Shown one piece after another: positions 1 to 14,100 of a stretch of DNA of 64,000 bases. The DNA lies in NCBI GenBank assembly GCA_012934845.2, contig WNNJ02003202.1:1-64000 (forward strand), read 5' to 3'. The notes beneath the pieces were generated by a model, which was given only the letters and a program-made list of their open reading frames with translations, made no database searches and was not told where the DNA came from. The first letter of the stretch is position 1. Every line of letters begins with the position of its first letter. This stretch comes from Pomphorhynchus laevis (Eukaryota; Acanthocephala; Palaeacanthocephala; Echinorhynchida; Pomphorhynchidae). Made by a program: the position numbers and the translations under genes.

Positions 1-2860
1 TTTTTATATAAATAATAATTCATTTATGATTTGTCATGTTTTACAATTCTAGCGTCTGGCTACAAACGCCCTGCATGGACATTGATACTACTCGAGCCAT
101 CATTCTCGACAAACGGCATCTGTATGTGTGTATTATCTCGGCGTAATTCTGTGGTCCTTGCAAAGCATGCATTGATGCTACCTTTTTTAACACAGTGTTA
201 GCCGCGTTTCCCAATCCACCCGTTGTTGACATAACAAATGGATGAAAATGAGCCCGCTCAATTCTGTTTATGCGTTCTTTGTATTTGCCATTCTTCCTTT
301 CCTCGTGATATACAAAGGGATTTGACATGTGACTCGTTGCAGACGATGGAGCAAAACTATTAAAAATGCAGATGTCCAGAAAGGATCGCTCCGTCACATG
401 TCCGAATAGGCCGTTACACACTATGTCTGCCTTGCATTACGATCCCTAGTCGTCGATGTTGCTTCAAATGACGTGGTATCGGGTACATTCTGTAATATTG
501 GTTCTTGGATTACCCTTCGACATACTTTTTGAATTTGATTCGCAAGTTCACTCTTAATGCTATTGTGGCGTACAAATGTCATTCCTCCAGTTCTGCAAGA
601 CAGTATATGTGCGACTTCATTGCTTTTACCGCATTCACACCTTCCATGATTCGAGGTTTGCCAGTCATAACGAGCTACCAGAGCATCGTGAAACTCGCGA
701 GTATTAAGAAACAAATCTTTAGCTCCGTGATTACTGCTGAGCCACGCCGAAGCTCAATTTTGCTCGCGTTTTCAAAAATTGTAAATAGATCTCTGGGTGA
801 TAATTCTATTATACTTTGCCTGTATCGTACTGTCTCTCTCTTGTTACATTCTTTGATTTCTTTGTATATTTGCTTCTGCTGGGTTTCCAAGTCATCACCT
901 ATTAGACCTTTCATTGCGGGATTACAAATCTTGACCGAGTTTTCATACTCTGAACCGCACGTTCTTAATTGGTTTATGATTCCCAGCCATCCAAAACGAT
1001 TTGGAAGTGATATCATCATCTCAGCTTCGGTGTCCTCGACTATGTATCCGAGCATTTCACTAATACATCATTGAACAGTTTAGAGTTGGATAGATTTAAC
1101 CACGCTCGTTGCATAGAGCACGTGCGTTTAATATACGATAATTTGGGTTGTATCGCCTTTGTTAGAAGTATATAGCTAGCGAAAACATCCTAAGTGCTAA
1201 CGCTTTGTAGTTTATCCAAAGTATTCTTCTATTTCTTAACTAAATCTGAATATTTGTTGTGCACAAAAATATAATCTCCAATTAAGCTCCTTAGATATTT
1301 GACCCCATCCTTCCTCATAGCTACTCCTTGTTGAGTTAAAGCAACTGCAGCATTTTCAACTAAATCATTCTGAGCTAATAGTGTACACTTCCGGGGATTG
1401 ACGAAGTATCCAAAGGATGGACAACATCTCTGTAGCTAATTCCATATTTTTTCCAATTCTGCTATTGTGCCGACGCATCCCCCGTCATCAGCATACCAAA
1501 CGTGTTTCGCACCCGGCGCCACTTTCTTTAAACGGTTGATCAGAGGAATGGACGCCAGGGCAAAAGCTGCCATTGACAGAGGATCACCCTGCGTAAAGCC
1601 TTCGGCGGAGTGTAGTACCGTACCATTCACGACCAGATCGGATGTGCCTCCATATGTGTTATGTAGGATTTTATTCAAGGATGGACAAATCAGGAGTATA
1701 CATGAGTCTGGTGTCTTTTCAAATGCCTCTCGCATTGTGTGAACCGCCACTTCCGTTCCACATCGCTGACCCGCACAAAGTTGAAAATTGTTACAAACTG
1801 AAGTGATATCTTTGGATACGTGGTTCAGTACTACTCGTCCAATGATTCTTCGTAATGTTTCTCCAATTCCAACTGGCCTCACTCCTGGGTTCTTATCAAG
1901 AGGTACGAGGCGGCTGACTGTGTATGCATCTAATCGTATCGGATCAATTGTGTCCATCGCTATTTTGATTGTAAATTCGCATATTTGGATAGCCAACTTG
2001 CTAGATGCGTTTCCATGATGTGTCAGAAAGTTTTTTCAGCCATCAGCATCGACTCCAGACGGACCAGCAGATCCCGTTGTAATCCTCGCTGCATGGATAA
2101 TGTCAGCTGGAGTCAGGTCACTGAATCTTATGCCATAGTGTTCAACCCTGCCTTCTACATCGCCTTGTAGTACGAATTCTTCATTAACAGGTTCAGGTGT
2201 AGGATGAAGATCTTTAAGAATTGATAACACGGTTTGGTTGTCTATAATACTGTCTAAATCAAGAACACCTCGATTTTCTTTTGTATCTAGTGTCCGTGAA
2301 GCTTTACCTATCTTGCAATTTCGAACCAAGTTAATAATCCTCTTTATTTCGCATTTGGTTCTTCGACATCCTGATTTCATTGAGTGATATTTTATTTTTT
2401 GTGAATATTCCGCTTCAGCCATGAGTTTTAGCAGATCATTATTTCTCCAAAGTGTGATTCTTCGCGCCAACGTTTTTCTTATAAAACTTGTCTTGCGACT
2501 TGGAATGCGTTGTAGAATTAGCTGGCACATTACCGTCGCCTGTTTTAGAGGATCGTGGTCAGTTCACTTGTCGGTATTAAAGTGCGTGAAGCATTCAGTT
2601 AACATATCGATAAATTCCTTACTATCATTACAAATTGGTAGATCCATTAAATTTGGTATCCAATGTTTTACATTATTGAATAATGTGTCGATTATATTTG
2701 CGGAATTCTGGTGACTTAATGGTATAAAATTATGTCCGATAGCTTGTGATCGGTTTCTTGTGTCGATTTGGTATATTAGTATTTTTTGAGATAAAGCTGC
2801 ATCTACATCTGTGGTGGCAACGATTGAGTCATTTCGAGTTGTGGGTTATTCTTCGCGCTA
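1..2860 (-). mobile_element. Decayed non-LTR retrotransposon with C-terminal restriction-like endonuclease
   Basis: Read on the minus strand, conserved blocks follow in order. An N-terminal region holds RIPSR and GPSGVDADG (about 2530-2036). A reverse transcriptase holds NPGVRPVGIGETLRRIIG, a TQGDPLSMAAFAL block and the catalytic YADD (1996-1436). A C-terminal domain (1055-41) holds a CxC...HxxxC zinc knuckle (GRCECGK...HILSC), then RHNSI and a PD-D/E-XK-like ADIV...RSFLDICIFN nuclease stretch, ending FHPFVMSTTGGLG. This order matches RLE-bearing non-LTR elements (the broad R2/NeSL/HERO class); the exact clade is uncertain. The reading frame is interrupted several times, including between the zinc knuckle and the nuclease and across about 1055-1436, so the copy is dead. 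Its 3' end may lie left of the window edge. Confidence 0.8.
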
Positions 2861-3539
2861 ATTAATTAAAATTATTATTTTAATATTTTTTTTATTATTT
2901 TATTAATTATCGAAGACATGACCTAAAATATTGGATATTATAATTTTATCGTAAAAAATATGTGTTGAGATTTGCGTCTGAATTGTCAAATGATATTCTT
3001 TCATAGCCTTATTGATCTATAATAGCATTAACGTAACGTAAATGTATGATATCAAAAGTATAATTTGATCAAACTCAATTGAAAGTCATCTATAAATTAA
3101 TAAATAAAATTTTCTTCTATTGTCGAAATAGAAGACTCTGAAAGTTTGTGATTTTACTATTGAAATTTTCAAATACAAGAAGATTGATGCAAGTCACTGT
3201 CATAGACCTTGAATTTGGTATATTTCAATTTCACTTAATAATTATATATTCTATATAATTATATATAATTATAATATATTATATATATTAACATATTATA
3301 TATAAAATAATATCTATCATATATTTTCAGTTATCTAATTTTTATCTTTTAAAGTTTTCAACTTTAAAAAATCTTGTCTGGTGTCTGGATATTTTTAACC
3401 AATTATTATGTAATTTTTCCAGTTAAATTCGAAAATCTTTTTGGTTTGTCTCAATCAGGACTAGAAGCGTAAATAAATTTACGCTCCTTTGCGGACTATG
3501 CGTGTTGATAAACATGAGTGTATAGTTTTAGACTCCAGT
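2861..3539. other. AT-rich spacer without genes
   Basis: No coding stretch or RNA gene is visible. Around 3240-3310 the sequence is almost pure A/T in TATA-like runs. If MDN1 exons lie to the left of the window, this and the flanking elements are part of one large MDN1 intron. Confidence 0.5.
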
Positions 3540-5147
3540 AATAGTCCGCCATCATCACATCGTCCCAACATGTTTGGTAACGAGTTTCAATCTCCTTGAT
3601 GTCCTAATGGAATCGTTCACCTTGTTCGTCACTGACATCTTCAAATTTTTCAGGAAATCGATCGAGATGACTGAATAAAAAATGCATTTTGATGCTTATA
3701 TTTGCGCCAATATCATGATATCTTGATATCAAGTTGGCAACAATGTATTTGTCACTCTTGTGTTTCTCGAGAAAATTCTGCACTACATCTACAAAGGCTA
3801 GTCGAGATAATGCTACTTTTTCACTCATATTTTTTACAAATTCGATGTATTTCAGTAGGTTACGAATCTGTAGTCCGTCAAAAAACCCTGCTTTAAGTTT
3901 TTCAATCGTCAAATGTGGAAAAACGCTACAAATATACTTAAAGCATTCGCCGTTTTTATCAATAGATTTGACGAATTGCTTCATCAATTCCAGTTTGATG
4001 TGTAAAAAAGGAAAATAATCTTCTGTCGCTCAACTAAACGTTGTTATAATATATTGGCAGCTCTACAAGGAACCATAGTTGTTCGTGATGGCCAGTCGTT
4101 CTGAATATAGTGGTTTGCTCGGTCAATACTGTACCGCATGCATAAAAAACATGGGTATTTTGTGTAAACAGATTGCTTTCATAGTAAACGATTCACCATT
4201 TTCAAGTCGACGCAAATGGCCCGATTATGATCGTGATATTGTAACGTCTCTAAAACCAACTTAATGTCTCCATTTTGTTTCTTTTAAAGTTGTTGAGTAG
4301 CCGACAAGGACAGGTCCGTGCAAATTTTTATTGTGTAACAATACACATTTTAAACTGCCCTTAGAGCTATCAATGAAAAGACGCCAACCCTCGCGTTTGT
4401 ATTGTTCAATTCCAAATTTAGGAAGAAGACCGCTTATATCGAGACAATAAACCAACTCTTTTTCCTTAGTGAAGAATTAAAATGTTCATGGCAACTTCGA
4501 AAAAAGGTTACACGAACATGGTTCTCTAAAGGATTCTTCTCTTACTGTCGGGAAGTCAGCAGCTCTGCAGAATTCTTGGAGAGGTTAAGTCACTACTATA
4601 TCATTCAACTTTATCTGGAAGAACAACTTAGGTGTTGTTTCAACTGAAAATTCTTCATATTTATCAACATGTTTAAGTGAGAAATCTTCGTCGCTTGAGG
4701 ATAAACTTAGCTGAGACAAGACATTGAAGTTAGGAACAGGTAGATCTTCGCTATGTGGAACCGATCTCATTGCTGATGCAAGATTAGGATATATAAGCGT
4801 TTGGTGGTTGTTCCGGTTAATATTTTTTAAATTTCGAGCACAAAAATAGCAGTGGTTACCATGATTTTGAATCCCCGCCAAACCATCGGTATAGCATACC
4901 TCATACTTTTTCTAGTCCATTTAGTCTATTGTCGCAAATGTTTTGTACATTGTTTGACGATACTATGTGGCGCCCAATGTTTATCCTGATCTCTCAGCTT
5001 GACCCCAAAATATGTCAAATATGCTCTTTCAACAAACTCAGTTATGTTCAATATGTTTCTAACTAATGTAAATTCTCTACAAACATAGCAATACACGTTT
5101 GGAAAATTAACACAACCTCTGCTTGATGTAATCTGGCTCATTGTCAA
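3540..5147 (-). pseudogene. Broken copy of an uncharacterised multicopy invertebrate gene family (SDEQGERFH family)
   Basis: Five minus-strand coding pieces lie in the order expected for one protein: an N-terminal cysteine motif (NVYCYVCREFTL, 5147-4926), a second Cys motif with SAMRSVPHSEDLPVPNF (4881-4585), EGWRLFIDSSKGSLKCVLLH (4455-4261), then a C-terminal part ending in HFLFSHLDRFPE and VSDEQGERFH (3987-3604), with a trailing MMADYYWSL at about 3550. I know this motif set from many predicted proteins of unknown function in arthropods and other invertebrates, usually in many copies per genome. I do not know its biochemical role, and whether it rides on a transposon is open. Stops and frame changes separate the pieces, so this copy cannot make a full protein. 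No introns are apparent. Confidence 0.7.
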
Positions 5148-5453
5148 GAATAAAACAAAATTGAAATACGATAAAGGACCAAATGTTGTTCATACAAGAA
5201 TGTTCAATAAATAAAAGATTGACCTTTAGGTTAATTAAGGTTATTTTTAGATTCAGGGGACCAATTTCATATAAAAAATGATTTTAATTTCTAAGCTTCA
5301 AAATTACTGTTCACTAGTGTTTTCTTTGCTAGTTTTCTCATATGTTTTAACCGAACGATTTTTAATAATTATTAATAATTATTAGTAATTAATTAATAAT
5401 TCATATCCTTTAAGTTTTTATTTTATTGCATAACAGTTTTCTGTTTGTTTTAG

Positions 5454-8179
5454 TGCTGCTATAACAGATCGTTTGAATTCGCTTTTGGAGCCAAATGGTA
5501 AATTACTCATTTCCGAACGTGGTCAACTGGACGATGGTAGTTCATACGTGATATCTCCTCATTCCAATTTTAGGTATTTTATTTATTTGATATTGCTTGT
5601 AAATGTTTTTTCTTTGCTAGAATATTTTTCATTATGGATCCTAGTTTCGGAGATATATCTGCAGCACTTAGGAACAGAATGGTGGAAATATACTATGTAA
5701 TCAAAACATTGTTTTTGTTTTATTTTGATTTCAAATTCAATAGGATAAAGAACAATTTCTAAGAAATGTAGAATTATCGGAATGCAGCGTCAATGATGAT
5801 GAGGTATTGAAATGCAAAATATACGCAAATTGTATAATAGCTTTTTAGATGAGTATCGAAGCTATTTATTTGCATGAAAAAACGTTTACGAGTCAATTGT
5901 TGTGTTGGAATTCGTTGGCATTACTTAGACAATGCTGGTTTCTATTCGATAAATTGTAAGCTTTGCATATTTACTCTTAAACTGAGAGTTTAAGCGTAAA
6001 CTCTCAGTTTTCTTACTCGTTTTATAAACATATTAACCATTCGTCTCTGATTTTACAAATTAATTTTTCGTTTCAGATCTTACAAATTAATACCAAAATA
6101 TACGTTCGATCGTTTGATTGTGATTTTAATATTCAGAATCGACTACTCGTGGTTTTACTTGCACGCCTTTTAGTTAAAAAAGAGTGAAACTTTTGAGTTG
6201 AAAATTTAATTTCAAGAGATCATATGATAACATGCAAAAGTTGTAATATAATGTGTTTTCAATATTCAGTTTGTGTGATCGATCATTTGTTAAGATTTAA
6301 TTAATGAATACTTTACAATTTTCTTTAATTTTTTCAACGATAAGTAATAAAGGGATCATAATAAAGAGACGCAGTAAGCGATTTGCTCAATCATTTAACA
6401 TTAATATACAATCAAAATTGACAAATATTCTGTTTAAATTATTGCCCTACCGCTTTGCCCTACTCGCTCTTATATGATCGTGTTTCAAATCTTTGCAAAT
6501 ACAGAACACAGTGTAGTTATACAAGTTTGAATTAGTAATTATGACATTGTTATAATTGAAGACATTTTAAAGTATACTATAAATTTATACGAGTAATAAT
6601 GTAATTATTTAAATATTATATTAATATAACATTATAATATTATAATTATATCTAATTAGAATATATGACTTTACATTTTTGCGTATTAATATACGAATTT
6701 TGTCTGATTCAATTATGCATTATCCTGCAATTTTATATTTCGTAATAGCATTTTGGGTAAATTTATAATATAAAACGTACGAGATAATTTAAGATTATTT
6801 ATGAATTACATATTAAATATAATAATTATTGTGATAAATAATTTATCACTAATCTTAACGGTATTTATAACTTAAAGCATAAAATCCATATATTTTATAA
6901 AGCCTACGACATTTTACTGTCTTCAAGTATTTTATTAGTGAATAGTTTCTATAATGTGTGTTTAATGTGCTTCTATCTGATAATAATTATATTCTTAAAA
7001 TATAAAATTATTTTAAGAATTCCGCAATGTTGTGCGAGTCTAATTTCAGCCTGCGAACGTTGTGACAATTCTGCTTTAAACAATCTGCTTGAAGTCGACA
7101 ATTCCGTATTGCCTAATATTACAGGGCTTGAATGTGTCAAGGACAGATTACATTTAATCTTAAAGAGGAATCAGTACGAAGCTGACGAATTGCATCAGAT
7201 TATGTTCTCTGATATATATATCGCAAATGTCAGAGATGAGGTCGCATTGAAAAGGTAGCTTGTCTCGCGAATTTATGTATATATTTTTTCTACTTGAACA
7301 TAGATCGCTATTGGCTATACGCGCCTTTATTTATTTTCCTGATGTTAATTTTGTTGATGATGCCTTTAAATCTGACTGCGAAATAAATAGCGCGATATTT
7401 GTAATTTTTGAGAAATTTCTCGACGTAATTGACCACATATCATTATATCGGGTATGTTTGTGAAAGTGTTTTATAAAATATTTTACGTTTATTTAGTGTC
7501 TTGATATTATTCACGACCTAACATTTTTGTGCGACACTAAAGATTCCGAATTCTTGTTTTTCAAATTGCTGTGTATTATAAATCACAATGAAATAAAGGA
7601 TATTATTATCAAGGAAAAGTAGGATTTAATGCCACTTTCGTGATTATAAAAAGTAAAATATTTTTTAGCGGTATCCACACAACATTCAACGGTATGCTTA
7701 ATCTTAAATTAGTGGAAGATCTCGAATCATATTGGAATGTCACAGAAAAGTCTGTATGCTACAACCATAATGCATGGAGTAAGTGCTCGTGGAAAAGGTT
7801 AGAACGACTGCGTGCGGATATTATCTATCCGTCTGATGTTAATTCTCTTCGTATTTGTCAGTCGTTTTTCACTAAGATGAGATGTCTTGGAGAGAGTTCT
7901 ATAGATGATATTCTTAGCAATGTCGACTGTAATGGATCATTTGACTCTATGATGATCACAGTCGCCTGTGTACATCAAATATGTATTGCGCAAGGAGTTC
8001 ACTGTTTTTCACATACTTTACCTGGCTATCAAATTATAAATAGCCTTTTGTTCGATGAATCGGATCTTTTCTGTCGATATTTGTGTAATTGCAGTAGGCT
8101 AATAGAACACTATTTAAATACGATCGATCAATTTGCCTTTGATAATATCCCGTACAATGAACAATTATTAACCATTAAG
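5454..8179 (+). other. MDN1: MDN1 exon block: end of an AAA module and start of the linker
   Basis: The first two exons encode RLNSLLEPNGKLLISERG, then SPHSNFR joined to IFFIMDPSFGDISAALRNR. This is the hallmark midasin stretch after Walker B, in which the AAA unit ends in a MDP...G.IS.A.RNR...EIY segment. The following six exons (5744-8179) read as poorly conserved helical linker with many leucines; the largest is 7669-8179 (170 codons). Introns of 45-51 nt alternate with one of about 1 kb (5956-7017). The intron at 5956-7017 holds a 14-bp perfect hairpin near 5979-6011 and otherwise AT-rich sequence. Confidence 0.85.
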
Positions 8180-11100
8180 GTAAACGGAATTTTTTAATGT
8201 TTGGCTTGAAACTTTTATTCTTTTACAAAATAAAGTATTTTTCTTTCTTAAACGGCTGTAACTATACAACAAAAAAGGAAGAAAATATATTAACTTTAAA
8301 GGAAACTTTTATAACTTATAACTTTTTAACTTTGAATTACGTGTCCCGTTAATTTTTTCTGCTGATGTTTCCTTAGTTTCTGACTCTAAATAGCCAACTC
8401 TAAAACCGTATTCATCGAATTTCAACTAATAATTATGTATAGTAATTAGTCATATAATAGTATATAATCATTACATTCCGAATATATTTAAATCTTTTGA
8501 ATTAAAATGACTTAAAAATCTTTTCTGAATTCAAATTATTTAAATTAATTTAAACTTTCTAATTTGTTCGAATTAAAATGACTCAAATCGCTTCTGAGAA
8601 AATCAAACGAATCTGATTAAGGAATCTGTAAAGAAATCCTCTAAATCATCGACTAATAAAATTGTTCAACAACAAGTCTCCCTAGTTGATGCGATTGCAT
8701 CAATTAGGGATACATCTGAAATGAGTTTATCTTCATATAATAAATAAACTTTGAAAAAGAGCAAAGAACGCATAATTTGTTACTCTTCAATTTATCTGTT
8801 TCAGATGATGATAATTACACAATTTGTTGTATTTTTAAAGCATTCAACTTACCGGTTACTGAAAAATTATTGCTCGTCGGTTACCAACTAATCGTTTGAA
8901 TTCACCTGTCTGCCTCAAAATCCGCATGTCTGCTTAGTCCAAGGCAGGCAAGCGAATTCGAGTATAAGGATACATCCGTTATACATCCTGATTATACTTA
9001 AATACATCCTGATTCAATTCTAAGGATACATCCGTTGTACATCACAGCCTTTGAGAAACCTAATATCTCACCAACTGAGAGTGTTTTGCATTAAAATCTC
9101 AGGAAAGAGTGTCAAGCATGTTGTGCGAAATATCTGGATAATTTTCATACGTAATGGTAGAGTTCTCTAATTTCGAAGACAAAGTTTTATTTTCTTTAGT
9201 TTCATACAGAGTTTCTTAAATTTATTTTCAATATTTTGAGTAAATTCGAATTTATACTTTGATTAGTCGCGATTACATTTAATTTGATCTCCATAACAAA
9301 TTATATAAAATGACGTCTACTCCAAAGATTTTTCTAAACTAATAATTAACATTTATAGTTTAACAATTTATTTGTAATTTAAAATACCAGAAGAGAATTA
9401 TTGCTCACATTATTAATACCAAATTTTCTTTAGCACTAGTATTTTCCAGTGCTCATATATCTGTGATTTTGTTATGCAAATATTACAAATTCTGTATTTT
9501 TACTAAAATTCTACATTTTTATAATTCAAAATTCAAAGGTTTTAAGTATCCAAAAGACAGCAAAAATTGTGAATTATTTACATCTTCTTTTTGATTAATA
9601 AAGTTGAATATATTATGATTGCATATGAAAATTGTTTAAAATCTTTAATTTTAGCGTCAAAATTATCAATGTAATAGAAACAATTTCATAACACATTTTG
9701 TTAATCAGCCGATATTTCTGAACAATTTCAAAATTGCCTCTGACATTAACGATGTGCTGATAATGTGTCTTCGCCATTCTTGCCTTACCAAAAGACAATC
9801 ACAAAGAAAGTTAAATGATGCAAGAGAGATGAGGTTAGAAAAATGATGATCGGTGCAATATTTTCTGTCAATTTAGCAATGAATATTCTACAACCTACAA
9901 ACAGTATCTCAAGCAAGTTGGCGAGGTAATTCCTACGTTTCCCTTTGATCCATCTAAATACGCAAGCTTTGTCACTGCAAATATCAAATTAAAGGTATTA
10001 TTTTAAATTATTTGCTTTTTTGCTACTCACTACGAATAGATAGTCATTGCGAATCTACTTTCTTTTAAATATTATATATAAATTGTATGTTTGACATGTT
10101 CACTAACATTAAAATCATAAAATCATATTTTTGTTCATTATTTATTTAGTATTATTATTTATTTTATTTTTATTATTTAGTAATCATTTAATTACTAAAT
10201 CATATTTTTGTTTATTTCATCTATCTTCAAAGGCTAAAAGCACTTTTCAATGTGTATCCATGCCAATACATGCAAATCTGGTAGATTGTTTAAACACACT
10301 GCTGTATTTCGACTTGGATCAAACTCTTTTATAGAAAGTGTTCTTTAAAGTTGGCTAATAATCTTAAATGCGGCCCTTCAAGAGTTTTAGCAAGCGCAAG
10401 GCAAACTAATAATAAAACACCTAAAAATCTTTAGTTAATATAAATTATTTATTATTTATTAATGACAAATCATTAGTCTAAATTATTTGTTTATATTTTC
10501 CGATTTAAGATTGTAGATTGTGCTTTATTTCCTTTGTAAAATTTCTTTGTCAAGAAATTAATTTTTCTTTGATAAAAATTAATTTGTTTGATAATTAAAA
10601 AAAATTATTTAATATTTTAGATATGTTCGTAGTTTTTGAAAAATAAAAAATGCAGTAAACTTAACATTTTAGAATTATCTGCTAACTTTTTATAACTTAT
10701 TTTTTTGCTTGAAAAGAAAATGTAAATTGGCAAGCGAAATTTAATTTTGATAAATTTCTAATTAAAACTATTTTTAATATATTTTTGTATTAAAATTATT
10801 GTTATTTTACCAACAACTTGAATTTCCCAACTTGTTGCAAAGTTTATATTTACTTTTTGCATTGTATGCGTATTTCTTTAACTATATACGTTTTTTGTTA
10901 TTTCATTTTTTCCAGCTAAATTATTTATTTTTTATTTTGCGCTAGATTAAAAGAACATATGAAGAAATGAAATTTCGCCGTGATATAAGCGTTTTGGAGA
11001 ATGGCACTTACCCAATCACAAATGATTACCATCCTTGGACAAATACTCAGAATGAATTTATTGACAATCTTACAGATCAGTTAAAAGTATATGAACGAAA

Positions 11101-14100
11101 ATGTTACAATAGGGCAAGCAATGAAGAGGTATATCGCTACTTTTGAAGCTTTTAGCTATCAATTTTTTAATTTTAATTAGGTTTGGCACAAAACAAACAA
11201 CTTTTAAACTAAATGTGTGTAGAATTGATACATTTTTATTTGAGGCAAAACGCTTTTCCATCGCTACTGTAAAAGCGATTATGTATAAACGTTTGATAAT
11301 CATTTTGACATTTAATCGTTTGTAGCATGGTGGACTTAATCGTTTGTAGAATCATTCATAGTAGGTTAACAATTCATACTAAATTCTTAGTATAATTTTA
11401 GCTACTAAAAAGTAGTGATGAAGTTTATTTGACTCGGTCATTATTGAAGTTCTTCAATTTTTAAATTCGGGGAATATTAAAGTTAAATAATATGATATAC
11501 TAAATATGTTAAATGATTATTGTAGCTGGATCAAAGAAAATTGAAATTTGTTTTGATATTTCGCTAACTTCTGTTAACGAAAACTTATGTTAGATGAAAA
11601 AACTGCTATATCTTGACCCGCTGCTATATCTGGTCAAGGAATAGGGGACGAAATTTGATAATGTAGCAGTTTCTCATGATGACTTCTAATCCTTATTCTA
11701 ATCCGTCGTCTGTTCATTATTAGTAAATTCATAAAACTTTTTAAATTTCAATTTTAGATGTTAACTTGATATAAGTTATTTATAATTAAAGAATTATTGG
11801 AACTGGATCAAAAAAGGAATTTTTTATTAATATTTCGCTAACCTCTATTAGCATCTTCAGAAGATTACAAGTAATTTTTTGAAGATGCTTACAGAAGTTA
11901 GCAAAATATCAAATAAAACTCCTTACTTTGATCTTTTTTCTTTATAAAAAATGGATCAGTATTAACTATTTTAAATAGCGGTAACTGATAAATTTTAAAA
12001 TTGTAATATATTAAAATATGGCATTAATTAGTTTAAAATATGTTGCCAGTATACATTTCAGTAAAATATTTCCTGATCAATTTCCTACAAAATTAGCATG
12101 TTGTAATTTCAATACAAATCAAAAAAATAATTAAAGCTTTATGATGGCGATTTTACTTTACGTCTAAATAGATAGCTTGTTTTATGTCCAGTACTATATC
12201 TTATTGTCACTGTTGATTATTCGTCATTGACTACTTATAATGTTCCTCATTGATTAACAAATGTACGAATCTCTGCTTGGAGTGCTTTATAAACATTAAA
12301 ATTCAAACGTTTCTAACTTCTGACCAAGAATTTTCTTCTTAAGAATTTTCTATTTTTTCAAATTTTTAAATATTTTAATATTTTTTCAATTGTAACTAGA
12401 AATATAACACTTTGTTGAAATTGTTTAATTTAAAAATCTTTAATTTATAATAAAATTAATTTTATTAATTATTAATTAATTTTATTTATATTTAGAAATT
12501 ATAATTTTATTTATGTTTATCTATTTTGAAATTTCATCAATTTCAAATGTGTGAAATTCCTATAAATTCAACAAATTCCGATTTTAATAAATTCAAAATT
12601 AAAGAGTTACACTTGTCAAATGTGATCTATTTATAACATGTTTCACAACACTGTTAGATTTTACTGATCAATTTCCTACGGTTTAACCGACATGCTGAGC
12701 CATACTAAAATGTGTTAATTGAAGATGTTTTGTCAATATATTGACGGAGTGAATCTGTAGAAATAATGTTCTTAGCTAATCGACATTCCAGATGATTTAT
12801 CATGTACCATATAATGTGTTATAAAAGAATTAAATATAAGAATTTATATTCTGTTTACAAAATATGATGTGTTGCGTTTACGTTTTAGTATGCCGTCTTG
12901 GTTGAAAAATTGAAAAGATTTGCAAATACGATGCTCAACGATGCGAATGAAAGCTTTTCGTACGAATGGCAAAAGTCCATTATTAACTTTGTTTACGATA
13001 TTCGCAAATCATTTATCGAATTCCCTGAAATCGTAGTTCCGTTTTCATGTGCAGTGGCATCGGTATATAATTTCTAATATTACTCTTTTTAACAATCATT
13101 TCTTAGCTTTTGCAATTCGTGCAATGTAATATATCTGAATCGAATTCGAAAAATATATCGCATCTTAAAAAGTTGAAACAATTGCTGAGCTTTCCTTTTG
13201 ATTTATCAGTGATCACTGATGGTTTCTTTACTAATGATAAATATTTCGTAGAATGGATGCTAAAAGACGCTAGACTGTTTAGTGTCTGCTCTCAAATATA
13301 TATTGAACTGCTCAAATTTGGACTTAACAACTTAATCAATGTCCATGATGGAACGATTGCTCTGCTTGATTTACTTTACAAACAATGGAATGATAATTCC
13401 ACTATCAATAGCGGCGATTCAGTGAGTTACGTTTACAAACAAAGGTCATCAGTATTCCATTGTTTTCAATTCGACTTTTTAACGGTCAGTTTCTGTTCGC
13501 TCTGTAGTTGTCATATTTAATGTTTTTGTAAAGGCATATTCAGATATTGTAGATATCAAAACTAAATCGAACGACGAAGATTATTCTGATAGTGATGATA
13601 ACAATGAATCAAATACCGAAACTCACGTTGATTCAATATCTATTTTAAAATTGTACAATTTGTCATTCAACTTGCTAGAACGTAGATGTACGACATTCGA
13701 TTATAATGATCTGTTTAATCTGCAATTGCATTTGGGTGACCTTTTTGTCGGTAAGTAAAATCTTTGAATAATGATAATCTCTCGGTAATTTTCTGAAGAT
13801 GCTAACAGTAGTTAGCGAAATATCAAAAATAATTTCCTCTATTCTTTGATCCAGCTCCAATAATTCTTTATCAATAATGGATTAATATCAACTATTTAAA
13901 ATATCTCGTTATACTTAATTAACACGTACTTACTGAATGTACTCAATATACTGGTATATTGAGTACTCAATATAGTGGATCTTAGTGGTAATCCTTTACT
14001 GTTCGTCATAATTTTTAATTCCAATTTACATAAAATTCGAATTATGGATGATTGTTGATGATGTGGAATATAACCCTTTTATATTTAAATCAAATAAAAT

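Larger units (their letters stand above)
11129..12888 (+). other. MDN1 intron carrying two repeat fragments
   Basis: This intron holds a copy of the Penelope-associated stem-loop repeat at about 11595-11750 and a palindromic MITE copy at about 11785-11950, plus a MITE scrap at 11521-11560. The remainder is AT-rich without visible genes. Confidence 0.6.

Noticed and set aside
505-1074. 189-codon plus-strand open frame
   Set aside because: It is antisense to the nuclease domain of the RLE retrotransposon and has no recognisable protein features.
9877-9994. MDN1 exon start at 9877
   Set aside because: The site is a better acceptor but breaks phase with the exon ending at 8179 unless another exon is missing; 9905 keeps the frame.
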